From: M3007 sp046296435
GTDB taxonomy: Bacteria; Bacteroidota; Bacteroidia; Chitinophagales; Saprospiraceae
Length of the DNA stretch: 36,193 bases
NCBI GenBank assembly: GCA_046296435.1
Contig: JBKBLI010000032.1
Span: 1 to 36,193, forward strand
Direction of reading: 5' to 3'
The notes under the pieces were generated by a model that did not search any database, was not told where the DNA came from, and saw only the letters and a program-made list of their open reading frames with translations. Every line of letters starts with the position of its first letter. Positions within the stretch are counted from its first letter, which is position 1. This document shows positions 15,183 through 23,908 of this stretch, one piece after another. The translations under genes were made by a program, and so were the position numbers.

Positions 15183-15689
15183 ATGAACAAACTCCTCTTT
15201 TGCCTTTATCTGTGCGTCGCCGCCGCGTCGGTCGCTCAGGCCCAAAAGTTTGCTTACCTCAATTCCTCGGCGCTGCTGTCTGAATTGCCCGAGGTAAAGG
15301 CTGCCGATAGCGAACTGCGCGCCTTTCAGGCCCAACTGAGTAAAAAAGGGCAAGAAATGGTCAAAGAATATCAGGAAAAAGTGGCCGACCTGCAGCGCAA
15401 ACAGGAGCAAGGTCTCATCGCGCGCAAAGACCTCGAAGCTCAGGAAGCCATCCTCCTCGAAAAGCAGAAAAAAATTCAGGACTACGAACAGCAAGTGTAT
15501 GCCGACTTGTCCAAACGCCGCGAAAAACTGTTTCAGCCCATTTTTGATCGGGTCAACGAAGCCGTGAAAGCCGTGGCAGCCGAATTAGGCTTTGATTATG
15601 TATTCGACGCCAATACCTCCGTACTGGTCTATGCCGACGAGTCGCTCGACATCAGCAAGCAAGTCATGGCCCGCTTACAACAAAAATAA
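15183..15689 (+). CDS. Skp/OmpH-like periplasmic chaperone, paralog 2
   Basis: This 168-residue protein starts at the ATG at 15183, which gives a signal peptide (MNKLLFCLYLCVAAASVAQAQ). The mature start KFAYLNSSALLSELPEVKAAD is the Skp-type first strand and helix. A charged coiled-coil (about 40-115) follows, then a closing helix and a strand (AAELGFDYVFDANTSVLVYAD). It has the same architecture as the preceding gene but diverged sequence, pointing to an old duplication. The two may form separate trimers or mixed ones. murI begins 21 bases after its stop, so co-transcription is likely. Confidence 0.9.
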   Translation: MNKLLFCLYLCVAAASVAQAQKFAYLNSSALLSELPEVKAADSELRAFQAQLSKKGQEMVKEYQEKVADLQRKQEQGLIARKDLEAQEAILLEKQKKIQDYEQQVYADLSKRREKLFQPIFDRVNEAVKAVAAELGFDYVFDANTSVLVYADESLDISKQVMARLQQK

Positions 15690-15710
15690 GCCAGACCGTA
15701 TTGGCGCCGC

Positions 15711-16511
15711 ATGAATCAACCGATAGGTATTTTTGACTCAGGCATTGGCGGACTCACCGTAGCCCGGGCCATCACAGAAGCGCTCCCCTGCGAACCTATT
15801 GTGTATTTCGGTGACACTGCGCACATGCCCTACGGCGACCGCAATCCGGACAGCATACGATACTACAGCCTCCGCATTGCGCGCTTTCTCATCGATCAAG
15901 GTTGCAAAATGGTGGTCGTAGCCTGCAATACGGCCTCCAGCGCAGCCTATAGTACCCTGCTCGACTTTTTTGATGGCAATACCTTGTTTATCAATGTAGT
16001 CGATCCGCTCGCTGCCCATGTGGCCGCCTGCGGATACCGCAAAGTAGGCGTGATCGGCACCAAGGCCACGATCCAAAGCGGTATGTACGCCCACAAATTG
16101 CGCGAATTGCAACCCCGCCTCCAAGTCGCCTCCTTGCCCACTCCCCTGCTCGCCCCTATGATTGAATCGGGCTACTACAACGACGATATCAGCCAAAGCG
16201 TCGTACAAAAGTATCTGAGCGACCCTGCGCTGCAAGATATCGACGCCCTGCTGCTCGCCTGCACCCACTACCCGCTGATCCGCCCGCTGATCGAACAATA
16301 CTACGCCGGAAAAACGGCGGTCTTAGACTCTACCCAGCCGGTGGCTGCATCGGTAGCCGCCGCGCTAACCCGTTACGGCCTGACCGCGCCCGCTTCCGGC
16401 ATGCCGTCAAGTCGGCGTTTCTTTGTGTCCGAAATGACCCAATCGTTTCAGGAAACAGCGCAAATGTTCTACGGCGACGATATCCAAATGGAACACGCAG
16501 CCATCTGGTAG
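15711..16511 (+). CDS. murI: Glutamate racemase
   Basis: This 266-residue enzyme interconverts L- and D-glutamate to supply D-glutamate for peptidoglycan stem peptides in the cytoplasm. The family signatures are clear: IGIFDSGIGGLTVARAI at the N-terminus, YFGDTAHMPYGDR, the first catalytic cysteine C72 in VACNTASS, and the second, C184, in LLACTHYPLI. The length is typical. The gene follows the second skp paralog by 21 bases. A 5-bp GC-rich hairpin (16511-16525) right at its stop lies before the convergent thioesterase gene. The bases just before the start (TATTGGCGCCGCAT, 15699-15712) repeat a 14-base stretch found at 15115-15128, before the second skp gene. Confidence 0.97.
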   Translation: MNQPIGIFDSGIGGLTVARAITEALPCEPIVYFGDTAHMPYGDRNPDSIRYYSLRIARFLIDQGCKMVVVACNTASSAAYSTLLDFFDGNTLFINVVDPLAAHVAACGYRKVGVIGTKATIQSGMYAHKLRELQPRLQVASLPTPLLAPMIESGYYNDDISQSVVQKYLSDPALQDIDALLLACTHYPLIRPLIEQYYAGKTAVLDSTQPVAASVAAALTRYGLTAPASGMPSSRRFFVSEMTQSFQETAQMFYGDDIQMEHAAIW

Positions 16512-16548
16512 GCGCAAGGAGCGCCGCAGGTTTCGCGAGGCGCGGGCC

Positions 16549-17112
16549 TCAGTTCTCCAAATCCGCAAAAAATTTGCGCACTTCTACCGCCTCTTTAGGC
16601 TTGATGCGGCCGGCCAAAATCAAGCGCAGTTCGCGCCGCCGCGCCGCCGAGTCGTACAAATGCTGCTCCTCGCTGGAGAGCGGCAGCACGGGAGGTACAG
16701 GCACAGGGTTCTTGCGCTTGTCGTCAAGCGCTACGAACGAAAAATAAGCGTGGTTGCAGCGCCGGATATTGTGCCCTTTGATATCGTTGGCAAAGACCTC
16801 TACGTATATCTCGACGGATGTATTGAAAGCGCGGGTCACCGAAGCCTCGAGCGTGATCACGTCGCCCAGATAGATCGGATTTTGAAAAGATATGTGATCC
16901 ACCGCGGCCGTCACTACATGCGATTCGCAGTGCTTTCCGGCGCAAATAGCCGCCACAATATCCATCCAGCGCATCAGATAGCCGCCCATGAGATTGCCCA
17001 TGGCATTGGTATCGTTGGGCATCACCATTTCTGTCATTACCGTGCGACTTTCAGATACTTTTTTGGGGGAAAGATCGCGCGTGTCGGCGTCTGTGCCTGC
17101 TTTTTTTTCCAT
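16549..17112 (-). CDS. Acyl-CoA thioesterase, hotdog fold (YciA/BACH type)
   Basis: This 187-residue protein starts at the ATG at 17110-17112. A TTG nine codons further upstream is open but less likely. The hotdog domain (about residues 20-140) shows VMPNDTNAMGNLMGGYLMRWMD, the family's nucleotide-pocket and catalytic Asn/Asp region, followed by HVVTAAVDHISFQNPIYLGD and a late strand HAYFSFVALDD. Such enzymes hydrolyse acyl-CoA thioesters in the cytosol. The C-terminal tail (about 145-187) is a charged helical extension (RRRELRLILAGRIKP). It lies 33 bases after the DUF6580 gene on the same strand, so both are probably in one transcript. Confidence 0.9.
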   Translation of the reverse strand: MEKKAGTDADTRDLSPKKVSESRTVMTEMVMPNDTNAMGNLMGGYLMRWMDIVAAICAGKHCESHVVTAAVDHISFQNPIYLGDVITLEASVTRAFNTSVEIYVEVFANDIKGHNIRRCNHAYFSFVALDDKRKNPVPVPPVLPLSSEEQHLYDSAARRRELRLILAGRIKPKEAVEVRKFFADLEN

Positions 17113-17145
17113 AAAAAAAGAATAAGGGGAATAGGACAAGACGGA

Positions 17146-17685
17146 TCAGGCGGTTTGCTTGGCGCCACGCACGCGCAAAGCCCACTCATAAACGCCAAAA
17201 AGCGCCGCGCTATACGCCAGATCGCTCATAATCGTGTTGTCTAAAAAAGGCAAACCGGCCGCATAGCAGGCGGCCAGACCGGCGCCTGTGTGCGGATACA
17301 TACCCGATCCGAACCATACGCCGAAATTAGATATCGCAAAAAACAAAAAAGCGCCGAGCGCCGCGGCAACCGGCACGCGAAGCGCGCTCACGCGACCGCT
17401 CAGAAACAGGCGTCCAAACACCGTTACCAAAGCAAATGCGCCGTAAGTCCACAGCGAACCAATCCACACGAAATGGTCGTAATACTGGGCGTAAACCACA
17501 TTGTTGATATACAGATCGCTCAAAAACAAGGCGATAAACGGCGCCGCAAAACGCAGCCATACCGGACGCAAATAAGCGCCCGCAAAAAGCCCCATGGCGC
17601 CAAATGCCGTGAAATTGTCGGGATGCGGCAGCACCCGGGTCAGAGCGGCCAAGCCGACCAGTATCAAAGCCAAGCGGTAATTCAT
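17146..17685 (-). CDS. DUF6580-type small integral membrane protein (ECF S-component-like)
   Basis: This 179-residue protein has about five hydrophobic segments. The N-terminus MNYRLALILVGLAALTRVLPHP, followed by NFTAFGAMGLFAGAYL, is characteristic of a Bacteroidota family annotated as putative transport proteins (DUF6580 as I recall). Its fold resembles substrate-binding S components of ECF transporters. The substrate is unknown and no ECF ATPase is adjacent. A good minus-strand promoter lies 86 bases upstream. The thioesterase follows 33 bases downstream. Confidence 0.75.
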   Translation of the reverse strand: MNYRLALILVGLAALTRVLPHPDNFTAFGAMGLFAGAYLRPVWLRFAAPFIALFLSDLYINNVVYAQYYDHFVWIGSLWTYGAFALVTVFGRLFLSGRVSALRVPVAAALGAFLFFAISNFGVWFGSGMYPHTGAGLAACYAAGLPFLDNTIMSDLAYSAALFGVYEWALRVRGAKQTA

Positions 17686-17770
17686 AAATCTAAATCCGGT
17701 TTAACGAATCGCGCGTCCAAAAATTCTGCAGCGCATCCGACGCGCTCTTCGGCATCACGCAAAACTGCGG

Positions 17771-17803
17771 CAAAGGTAATATCTTTTCGGCGGTCAAAAC
17801 AAA
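17771..17803 (-). promoter_or_regulatory. Promoter (TTTG, 21-base spacer, TACCTTTG) for the DUF6580-thioesterase pair
   Basis: On the minus strand the -7 box TACCTTTG occupies 17778-17771, and a TTTG at 17803-17800 lies 21 bases further upstream as a -33 element. Transcription would begin near 17764, about 79 bases before the start codon. Of all the TAnnTTTG matches in the window this has one of the better two-part arrangements. Confidence 0.6.
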
Positions 17804-17859
17804 CTGTCCAATTTAGACGTTACTTGAGCTATTTTTTAGCGTCTTTTCACCAGCAACGC

Positions 17860-19815
17860 ATGTCTATCCGACCAACCTATACCCTGCTTCTTTTCCTGAC
17901 CATCGCCTGCGCCGCACACGCCCAACCCTCTCGTTGGCAACAGCGCGTACAATACCAGATGCAAATCGATATGGACGTCCAGACACACCGCTACAAGGGC
18001 GTACAGCGTCTGATTTACTACAACAACAGCCCGGATACCCTCAAGCGCCTTTTCTACCACCTGTATCTCAACGCCTTCAAACCCGGTAGCATGATGGAGA
18101 CGCGTTCACGGCTCATAGAGGACCCCGACCGGCGCGTAGCCCAACGCATCGCCAAGCTCAAGCCCGATGAACAGGGCTTTATCGAAGTCAATAAATTGAC
18201 GCACAACGGAGCAGACCAACCCTTCTACGCCAACGAAACCATTCTGGAGGTCAACCTGAAGCGCCCTATCCTCCCCGGATCCGTCGATACCCTGCACATG
18301 GAGTGGACTGCGCAAATCCCGCTTCAAATTCGCCGAAATGGCCGCAACAACAGCGAAGGCATCGATTACTCCATGACCCAGTGGTACCCTAAGCTCTGCG
18401 AATACGATGAGCAGGGATGGCACGCCAACCCCTACATCGGCCGCGAGTTCTACGGCGTGTGGGGCGACTTCGACGTGAGCATCAGCATCGACCGCAACTA
18501 CGCAGTGGCGGCAGGCGGCTATCTGCAAAACCCCAACGAGGTCGGCTACGGCTACGAAACCTCTCCTCAGGATCTACAACGCCCTGACGCCGACAAACTG
18601 ACCTGGCGCTTCCTCGCGCCCAACGTGCACGACTTTGCCTGGGCCGCCGATCCCGATTACACGCAAACAAGCATCCGCACCAAAGACGGCGTCCTGCTAC
18701 GCTTTTTTTACCAAAAAGGAAAGGGCTACGACGAAGCTTGGGAAAAGCTGCCCGCTATCATGAGCCGAGCCATGGACATCGCCAACGAACGCTTTGGCGA
18801 ATACCCCTACAAAGAGTACAACTTCATCCAAGGCGGCGACGGCGGCATGGAGTACCCCCTGGCCACACTCATCACCGGCAACAGACCNNNNNNNNNNNNN
18901 NNNNNNNNNNNNNNNNNNNNNNNNNNNNNNNNNNNNNNNNNNNNNNNNNNNNNNNNNNNNNNNNNNNNNNNNNNNNNNNNNNNNCCTCTCCGAAGCCTCG
19001 TCGGCGTGTCGGTCCACGAGATGATGCACTCCTGGTATCAAATGACGCTGGGCTTCAACGAAAGCCTCTACTACTGGATGGACGAGGGCTTCACCTCCTG
19101 GGCAGAGGACATCATCATGAACGAACTGGCCCGCGAAGGACTCCTGCCCGGCAGCGCCGCGCTTGACAACCCTTTCGAAGACAACTACACGGCGTACAGA
19201 CGCTTGGCGCTAAGCGGCAAAGAGGAGCCTCTCACTACACACGCCGATTATTTTCACACCAACTTCGCGTACGGACTCGGCGCTTATGTCAAAGGTTCGG
19301 TTTTCCTCAGCCAATTGGGTTACATCATTGGCGAAGAAAACCTGATGCAGGGCATGCGCCGCTTCTATCACACCTGGAAATTCCGCCATCCCAATGCCAA
19401 CGACCTCATGCGGATCATGGAAAAGCAAAGCGGCCTCGAACTCGACTGGTACAAGGAAGCCTGGATCCACACCGTGAACACGATCGACTACGGCATCAAA
19501 AGCGTCGAAAGCGAGGGCCGCGGCGTCAAAGTCAGCATCAGCCGCATCGACCGCATCGCCATGCCATTGGACATCCTTGTGACCTACGCCAACGGCGAGA
19601 CAGAACTTTTCTACGCCCCCTTAGAAAGCATGCGCGGTGAAAAACCGGCGCCGACCGGCCTCAAACGCACCGTGTTGCCCCAGCATCGTTGGGTGGACAA
19701 CCTCTACGAGTTCGAAATACCCGTGCGCGCCCGTCGCATCGCCCGAATCGAAATCGACCCCCAAGGCATGATGGCCGACGTCAACCGCGACGACAACGTG
19801 TGGACGCCTAAGTAA
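17860..19815 (+). CDS. M1-family zinc metallopeptidase (aminopeptidase-like)
   Basis: A secreted or periplasmic peptidase of 651 codons, 33 of them N. The ATG at 17860 gives a signal peptide (MSIRPTYTLLLFLTIACAAHA); the longer open frame upstream is not coding-like. A beta-rich N-terminal domain (about 25-240) leads to the catalytic domain. It has GGDGGMEYPLATLI (the GAMEN-like substrate loop), the zinc motif HEMMH (H386, E387, H390) and the third zinc ligand E409 in WMDEGFTSW, exactly HEXXH-18-E. A helical region follows, and the C-terminal tail has a beta-domain. The N-run sits between the GGMEYP loop and HEXXH. Without those 33 codons the spacing would be normal for the family. With them it would be unusually long. 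Confidence 0.9.
   Translation: MSIRPTYTLLLFLTIACAAHAQPSRWQQRVQYQMQIDMDVQTHRYKGVQRLIYYNNSPDTLKRLFYHLYLNAFKPGSMMETRSRLIEDPDRRVAQRIAKLKPDEQGFIEVNKLTHNGADQPFYANETILEVNLKRPILPGSVDTLHMEWTAQIPLQIRRNGRNNSEGIDYSMTQWYPKLCEYDEQGWHANPYIGREFYGVWGDFDVSISIDRNYAVAAGGYLQNPNEVGYGYETSPQDLQRPDADKLTWRFLAPNVHDFAWAADPDYTQTSIRTKDGVLLRFFYQKGKGYDEAWEKLPAIMSRAMDIANERFGEYPYKEYNFIQGGDGGMEYPLATLITGNRXXXXXXXXXXXXXXXXXXXXXXXXXXXXXXXXXPLRSLVGVSVHEMMHSWYQMTLGFNESLYYWMDEGFTSWAEDIIMNELAREGLLPGSAALDNPFEDNYTAYRRLALSGKEEPLTTHADYFHTNFAYGLGAYVKGSVFLSQLGYIIGEENLMQGMRRFYHTWKFRHPNANDLMRIMEKQSGLELDWYKEAWIHTVNTIDYGIKSVESEGRGVKVSISRIDRIAMPLDILVTYANGETELFYAPLESMRGEKPAPTGLKRTVLPQHRWVDNLYEFEIPVRARRIARIEIDPQGMMADVNRDDNVWTPK
18888..18984. other. 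Assembly gap (97 N) inside the M1 peptidase gene
   Basis: Ninety-seven unresolved bases. The frame is kept. The flanks LATLITGNR and LRSLVGVSVHEMMH look directly adjacent compared with related peptidases, leaving room for about one codon. Confidence 0.95.
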
Positions 19816-19850
19816 GCCGCTAAGCGCACGCAGCGGCAGCGCCTGAACGC

Positions 19851-20501
19851 ATGCAAAAAGATAGTTATTACAGCATCGGAGCGCCGGCTACCGGCGAATA
19901 TAAAGATCGGGGAAGCCGCTTCATCGCTTACGCCTGGCCTGTGAGCGATGAGGAGCAAGCCCTCGCCCATCTGGCCGATCTGCGCAAAACGCATTTCAAA
20001 GCCGTACACCACTGCTTCGCTTGGCGTATTGGCCCCGAAGGCGAGCGCTGGCGCGCCAACGACGACGGCGAGCCCTCCGGATCGGCCGGCAGGCCCATAC
20101 TCAACCAAATAGACGCGGCGGGCCTGAGCGACGTGTGCGTGGTCGTCGTCCGCTACTTTGGCGGCGTCCTGCTGGGCGTGCCGGGACTGATCAACGCCTA
20201 TCGCGAAGCCGCCGCCGAGGCTTTGCGACAAGCCCCGCGCATAGAGCGCATACTGACCCGCGCGCTGGCGATCAACGCCGCCTACCCCCTGACGCCCGAC
20301 CTCATGCACGCCCTGCACAAATTGGGCGTTCAGGCAGCCGACGAGCGCTACGACGAATACGGTTGCGCTTTTACGCTTCATATACGCGCCGGCGAATATG
20401 ACAAGACGCTGCTCCAACTAAAGGCCGCCCTGCACAAAACCAGCGTCGAAGAAGCCCGCACCCTCGATTGGCCCGACGGCATGCAGTGCAAGAGCATATG
20501 A
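19851..20501 (+). CDS. YigZ/IMPACT-family protein
   Basis: This 216-residue protein of the UPF0029 (IMPACT N-terminal) family carries a small ferredoxin-like C-terminal domain (DUF1949 type). The hallmark segment is present: FKAVHHCFAWRIG, DDGEPSGSAGRPIL, then VVVRYFGGVLLGVPGLINAYREAA. Eukaryotic IMPACT regulates GCN2 signalling. The bacterial role is unclear, although nucleic-acid binding and ribosome-linked functions have been proposed. Its TGA overlaps the ATG of pabB (ATGA), so the two genes are translationally coupled. It starts 35 bases after the peptidase gene. Confidence 0.92.
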   Translation: MQKDSYYSIGAPATGEYKDRGSRFIAYAWPVSDEEQALAHLADLRKTHFKAVHHCFAWRIGPEGERWRANDDGEPSGSAGRPILNQIDAAGLSDVCVVVVRYFGGVLLGVPGLINAYREAAAEALRQAPRIERILTRALAINAAYPLTPDLMHALHKLGVQAADERYDEYGCAFTLHIRAGEYDKTLLQLKAALHKTSVEEARTLDWPDGMQCKSI

Positions 20502-21790
20502 ACTACAAGACCTTCAGGATTGCAGCCCGCTACGACGCCGAACTGGTCGCCCGCATTACAGCCTGGGCCGGCGCGCACCCTTACGCCTTCGCGCTGGACA
20601 GCGCCGGATTCGCCGGCGCCGAATACGACCTGATTGCAGGCGTTGCGCGCAGCCCGCTGCTGCAATCCAAGGCCGGTCAGGCCTTCGAGGCCCTGCGCCG
20701 CGCTTACAACCGGCACAGCGGATACTGGCTGTTTGGCTTCTTGGCTTACGACCTCAAAAACGAACTGGAAGACTTGCACTCAGCCCAACACGACGGCATT
20801 GACCTGCCCGACCTGGGCTTTATTTGCGCAGACACCGTGGTGCGCATGCGCCGTTCGGAAATTGAAATATTCAGCGCGTACGCAGACCCCGAAGACCTGT
20901 GGAACGAGATTATGGCCGCCGCGCCGCCCACACCCGCTCCCACCTCCCCTCCCCTCGTCCTGCGCCCGCGCCTCTCCAAGTCCGAATACCTCGAAGCCCT
21001 GCGGCGCATCCGGGAGCACATCGTCGAAGGCGACGTGTACGAACTGAACTTCTGTATGGAATTTTTTGCCGAGGAAGTCAGTATTGACCCCGTCGAGACC
21101 TTTTGCACCCTGAAACGAGGGCCATTCGGCGCTTTTGTTCGCTGGGGCGACCGCTACGCGCTGTGCGCGAGTCCTGAGCGTTTTTTGAAAAAAAACGGAC
21201 AAAAACTCGTCTCCCAACCGATCAAAGGAACGCGCCCCCGAGGGCCTGACCCGAAAGCCGATGAAGCGATCAGGGCTGAACTGGCCGCCAATGAAAAAGA
21301 CCGCGCCGAAAATGTCATGATCGTCGATCTGGTGCGCAACGACCTGGCCCGCAACTGCCTGCCCGGCAGCGTCCGGACAGAGGAGTTGTTTGGGATCTAC
21401 ACCTTCCCGCGCGTGCACCAGATGATCTCGACGGTAAGCGGCATAATCCGCCCAGACGCGCACCCCATCGAGGCCCTGCGCGACGCTTTCCCGATGGGGA
21501 GCATGACCGGCGCGCCCAAGATCCGGGCCATGCAACTGATCGAACAGTACGAAAAAAGCCGCCGGGGTTTGTTTTCCGGCGCCATCGGTTACATCTCGCC
21601 GGAGGGTGATTTTGATTTCAACGTCGTGATACGCAGCCTGCTCTACAACGCCACAAACGCCTACCTGTCGCTCCATGCAGGCGGCGCCATTGTCTATGAT
21701 TCCGACCCACACCAGGAATATGAGGAGGCTTTGCTCAAGGCCCGAAGCGCCTTGCCCGGAGATCCGGCCAGATTCGTTCTCTGCGTATGA
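20498..21790 (+). CDS. pabB: Aminodeoxychorismate synthase component I
   Basis: This 430-residue chorismate-using enzyme aminates chorismate to 4-amino-4-deoxychorismate for folate synthesis, usually with the glutamine amidotransferase PabA. The MST-family signatures are clear in the C-terminal half: EGDVYELNFCMEF, SPERFLKK, QPIKGTRPRG, ENVMIVDLVRNDLARN, PMGSMTGAPKIRAM and HAGGAIVYDSDP. The PIKGTRPR lysine motif and the absence of anthranilate-synthase-type N-terminal features favour PabB over TrpE. The start overlaps the YigZ stop by four bases. The last 56 bases overlap the tail of the convergent flippase gene. No pabA lies in the window. An internal T6-G-A8 tract (21181-21195) forms a small palindrome inside the coding region. 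Confidence 0.93.
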   Translation: MNYKTFRIAARYDAELVARITAWAGAHPYAFALDSAGFAGAEYDLIAGVARSPLLQSKAGQAFEALRRAYNRHSGYWLFGFLAYDLKNELEDLHSAQHDGIDLPDLGFICADTVVRMRRSEIEIFSAYADPEDLWNEIMAAAPPTPAPTSPPLVLRPRLSKSEYLEALRRIREHIVEGDVYELNFCMEFFAEEVSIDPVETFCTLKRGPFGAFVRWGDRYALCASPERFLKKNGQKLVSQPIKGTRPRGPDPKADEAIRAELAANEKDRAENVMIVDLVRNDLARNCLPGSVRTEELFGIYTFPRVHQMISTVSGIIRPDAHPIEALRDAFPMGSMTGAPKIRAMQLIEQYEKSRRGLFSGAIGYISPEGDFDFNVVIRSLLYNATNAYLSLHAGGAIVYDSDPHQEYEEALLKARSALPGDPARFVLCV

Positions 21791-23321
21791 TCCAGACCAC
21801 AAACCCCAGCAACAGCGCCGTTCCGGCCAACGGACTCAACCACGCCGCAGGGTACGCGCGCTTGAGAACAGCCAACAGCGCATACAACCCAAACGGAGTC
21901 AGGCCATACAGGGCCATGTCCGCCCACGGATAATGCACCGGATAGTGCTTCTGTCCCCAATACCACGCAGCCCAGCACATCAGCGCGCCCGAAGCCATGG
22001 CCGCCAGAGCCGCGCCCATATACCCGATGCGCGGCGTGAGCAAGAGATTGGCCAACAGGGTAAAGGCCAGAGCGGCGAGCGTGATCCAGGCGCCGTACGC
22101 CGTCTTATCGCGCAATCTGTACCACACGGAAATGTTGTAATATATCCCCATCAGCAAGTTGGCCATGAGTAGCGGAGGCAGCACTTTCAGCCCTTCAAAA
22201 TAGCCGGGCGTGAGCATGTGCTTCAGGACATCCACCTCAAGCAGCACGCCTGCCGTGCCGACCGCTGCGAATATGGTAAACGCCCGGGCTGCTTTGGCCA
22301 GCGTATCAGGCGCATTCGGCTCGGCCGCCTGCTTGAAGAAAAAAGGCTCCGCCGCATAGCGATACGCCTGCGTAAAGATGGCGACCATCATGGCCAGCTT
22401 AAAATTGTTGCCATAGATGCCGAGTTGGGCCAGATTCTCGGCGTCCGTGCCGGGCAAGAGCCGACGCAGCAAGATGCGGTCGAGCAACTGGTTGCTCACG
22501 CCGGCCAGTTGCACCAATATCAAGGGCAATGCGTAAAATAGCATTTTTTTCAACAAAATANNNNNNNNNNNNNNNNNNNNNNNNNNNNNNNNNNNNNNNN
22601 NNNNNNNNNNNNNNNNNNNNNNNNNNNNNNNNNNNNNNNNNNNNNNNNNNNNNNNNNTGCCATCAAAAGCACGCCAAAAACCCCACAACTGTGGCGTCAA
22701 ATACGCCAAAACAACGGCCGAGGCCGTCAGGTTGGACAAAAACACATAGCCCACCCCAACATCTGGCGACCACAGGACCCGCACCCAGGCGGCGCCGGCC
22801 GCGTCGGCGCGCGGGCAATACCACAACCAAAAAAGATTGAGTAAGATATTGACGCCGATGTGTAGCAGTTTACCCGTCACGAAGCGGAGCGGGCGCTCCT
22901 CCATGCGCAGACGAGCGTAAGGCAACTCGCTAAGGCAATCCAACGCCAGGATGAGCGCGAACATCCGCACAAAATCGGGACGATCTGCGTACTTCATCCA
23001 ACCCGCAATCTGCGGCGTGAACAGAAATGCCACGGCTGTCAACAGGCCGCCTACGGCAACCAAAGCGATCAAAGCGCTGCCGTAGGCAGCCCGGCGCTGC
23101 CCCTCCTGCGTCCCGAAGCGAAAAAAGGCCGACTCTAATCTAAGAGAAAAAAATACAAGCAAAACGCCTGCATAGGCATACCACTCATTGATGATTCCGT
23201 TATCTTCGACGCTCAGGGTTCGCGCATAAAGCGGTACCAAAAGGTAGTTGAGCAGCCTGCCGACAATGCTGCTCAACCCGTAGAGGGCAGTCTGCCCAAA
23301 AAGTTTCTTAATGACCGACAT
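21735..23321 (-). CDS. Polysaccharide (lipid-linked oligosaccharide) flippase, Wzx/MATE-like
   Basis: This 528-codon membrane protein (33 codons are N) of the MOP superfamily has about 12-14 hydrophobic helices. The N-terminus MSVIKKLFGQTALYGLSSIVGRLLNYLLVPLYARTL is typical of polysaccharide biosynthesis proteins that move undecaprenyl-linked sugars across the inner membrane. A second conserved block, ILLKKMLFYALPLILVQLAGVSNQLLDRILL, follows the gap. Genes of this type are common next to capsule or O-antigen clusters, but here no glycosyltransferases are nearby, so the substrate is unknown. The ArsR-type regulator lies 53 bases upstream on the same strand. The 3' end overlaps pabB tail-to-tail. 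Confidence 0.88.
   Translation of the reverse strand: MSVIKKLFGQTALYGLSSIVGRLLNYLLVPLYARTLSVEDNGIINEWYAYAGVLLVFFSLRLESAFFRFGTQEGQRRAAYGSALIALVAVGGLLTAVAFLFTPQIAGWMKYADRPDFVRMFALILALDCLSELPYARLRMEERPLRFVTGKLLHIGVNILLNLFWLWYCPRADAAGAAWVRVLWSPDVGVGYVFLSNLTASAVVLAYLTPQLWGFWRAFDGXXXXXXXXXXXXXXXXXXXXXXXXXXXXXXXXXILLKKMLFYALPLILVQLAGVSNQLLDRILLRRLLPGTDAENLAQLGIYGNNFKLAMMVAIFTQAYRYAAEPFFFKQAAEPNAPDTLAKAARAFTIFAAVGTAGVLLEVDVLKHMLTPGYFEGLKVLPPLLMANLLMGIYYNISVWYRLRDKTAYGAWITLAALAFTLLANLLLTPRIGYMGAALAAMASGALMCWAAWYWGQKHYPVHYPWADMALYGLTPFGLYALLAVLKRAYPAAWLSPLAGTALLLGFVVWIIRRERIWPDLRARRFGP
22561..22657. other. Assembly gap (97 N) inside the flippase gene
   Basis: Ninety-seven unresolved bases. The frame is kept. 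The protein flanks (FWRAFDG and ILLKKMLFYALP) look almost contiguous for this family. Confidence 0.95.
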
Positions 23322-23374
23322 ATAAACGAATCCGGGGCCAAAGGTAATCGTCCCCCGGAATTCGCGGGCGCAGT

Positions 23375-23716
23375 TTAGTTTTTGAGGCCGTCCAGGGCAT
23401 TGCAGTATTCCTGAATCGCCCGCAGCCGGTCGTAGTCCAATGCGTAAATAATGTATTTACCCTGACGCTCGGTAACGACCGCGCCAGAGGCGCGAAGAAT
23501 GGCCAAATGCTGACTGGCTACGCTCTGCTCAATGCGCAGTTGCACATAAATCTGCGTGACGGTAAGCGTTTTGTTTTCGTGTAAGATATCTACGATGCGT
23601 TGACGCAATTTGTGGTTCAGTGCACGGAGCACCAATGCGGCTTTGCGGACGGCAGCGTAGTCCAGCGGATTTCTTTGTTGTGTAGTGTCGCTCGCTTCAG
23701 CTTTCTGCTTTCCCAT
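23375..23716 (-). CDS. ArsR-family winged-helix transcriptional regulator
   Basis: This 113-residue protein has an ArsR-like helix-turn-helix: NHKLRQRIVDILHENKTLTVTQIYVQL, then the recognition helix IEQSVASQHLAILRASGAV and a beta-wing VTERQGKYIIYAL. The metal-binding cysteine pair of classical ArsR/SmtB is absent, since there are no cysteines near the recognition helix. It therefore likely senses something else or acts as a simple repressor. It lies 53 bases before the flippase gene in the same direction. A 192-base non-coding stretch separates it from tsaB upstream, where its promoter is expected, but no exact TAnnTTTG is seen there. Confidence 0.88.
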   Translation of the reverse strand: MGKQKAEASDTTQQRNPLDYAAVRKAALVLRALNHKLRQRIVDILHENKTLTVTQIYVQLRIEQSVASQHLAILRASGAVVTERQGKYIIYALDYDRLRAIQEYCNALDGLKN

Positions 23717-23908
23717 ACAGTATGTTCCGTTATTTTAGAAAAAAGTTTGAGGATGAATGTTTGATAAAATTCGCAAACCCGTTTAGCCAAAAGCGCGCCA
23801 ATCTCATGCGAAAAAAAATATGCTTTTAAAAAAACATGCCTAAGCCCCTGTAAATCAGAGACCCAAATAGCAACTCGCTTTTTTTGCAAAAGAAAAGAGG
23901 CGCGCAAA

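Noticed and set aside
17113..17139. Nine-codon upstream extension of the thioesterase from a TTG
   Set aside because: The ATG at 17110-17112 gives the normal length. The TTG extension would lie 6 bases from the upstream stop and adds no conserved residues.
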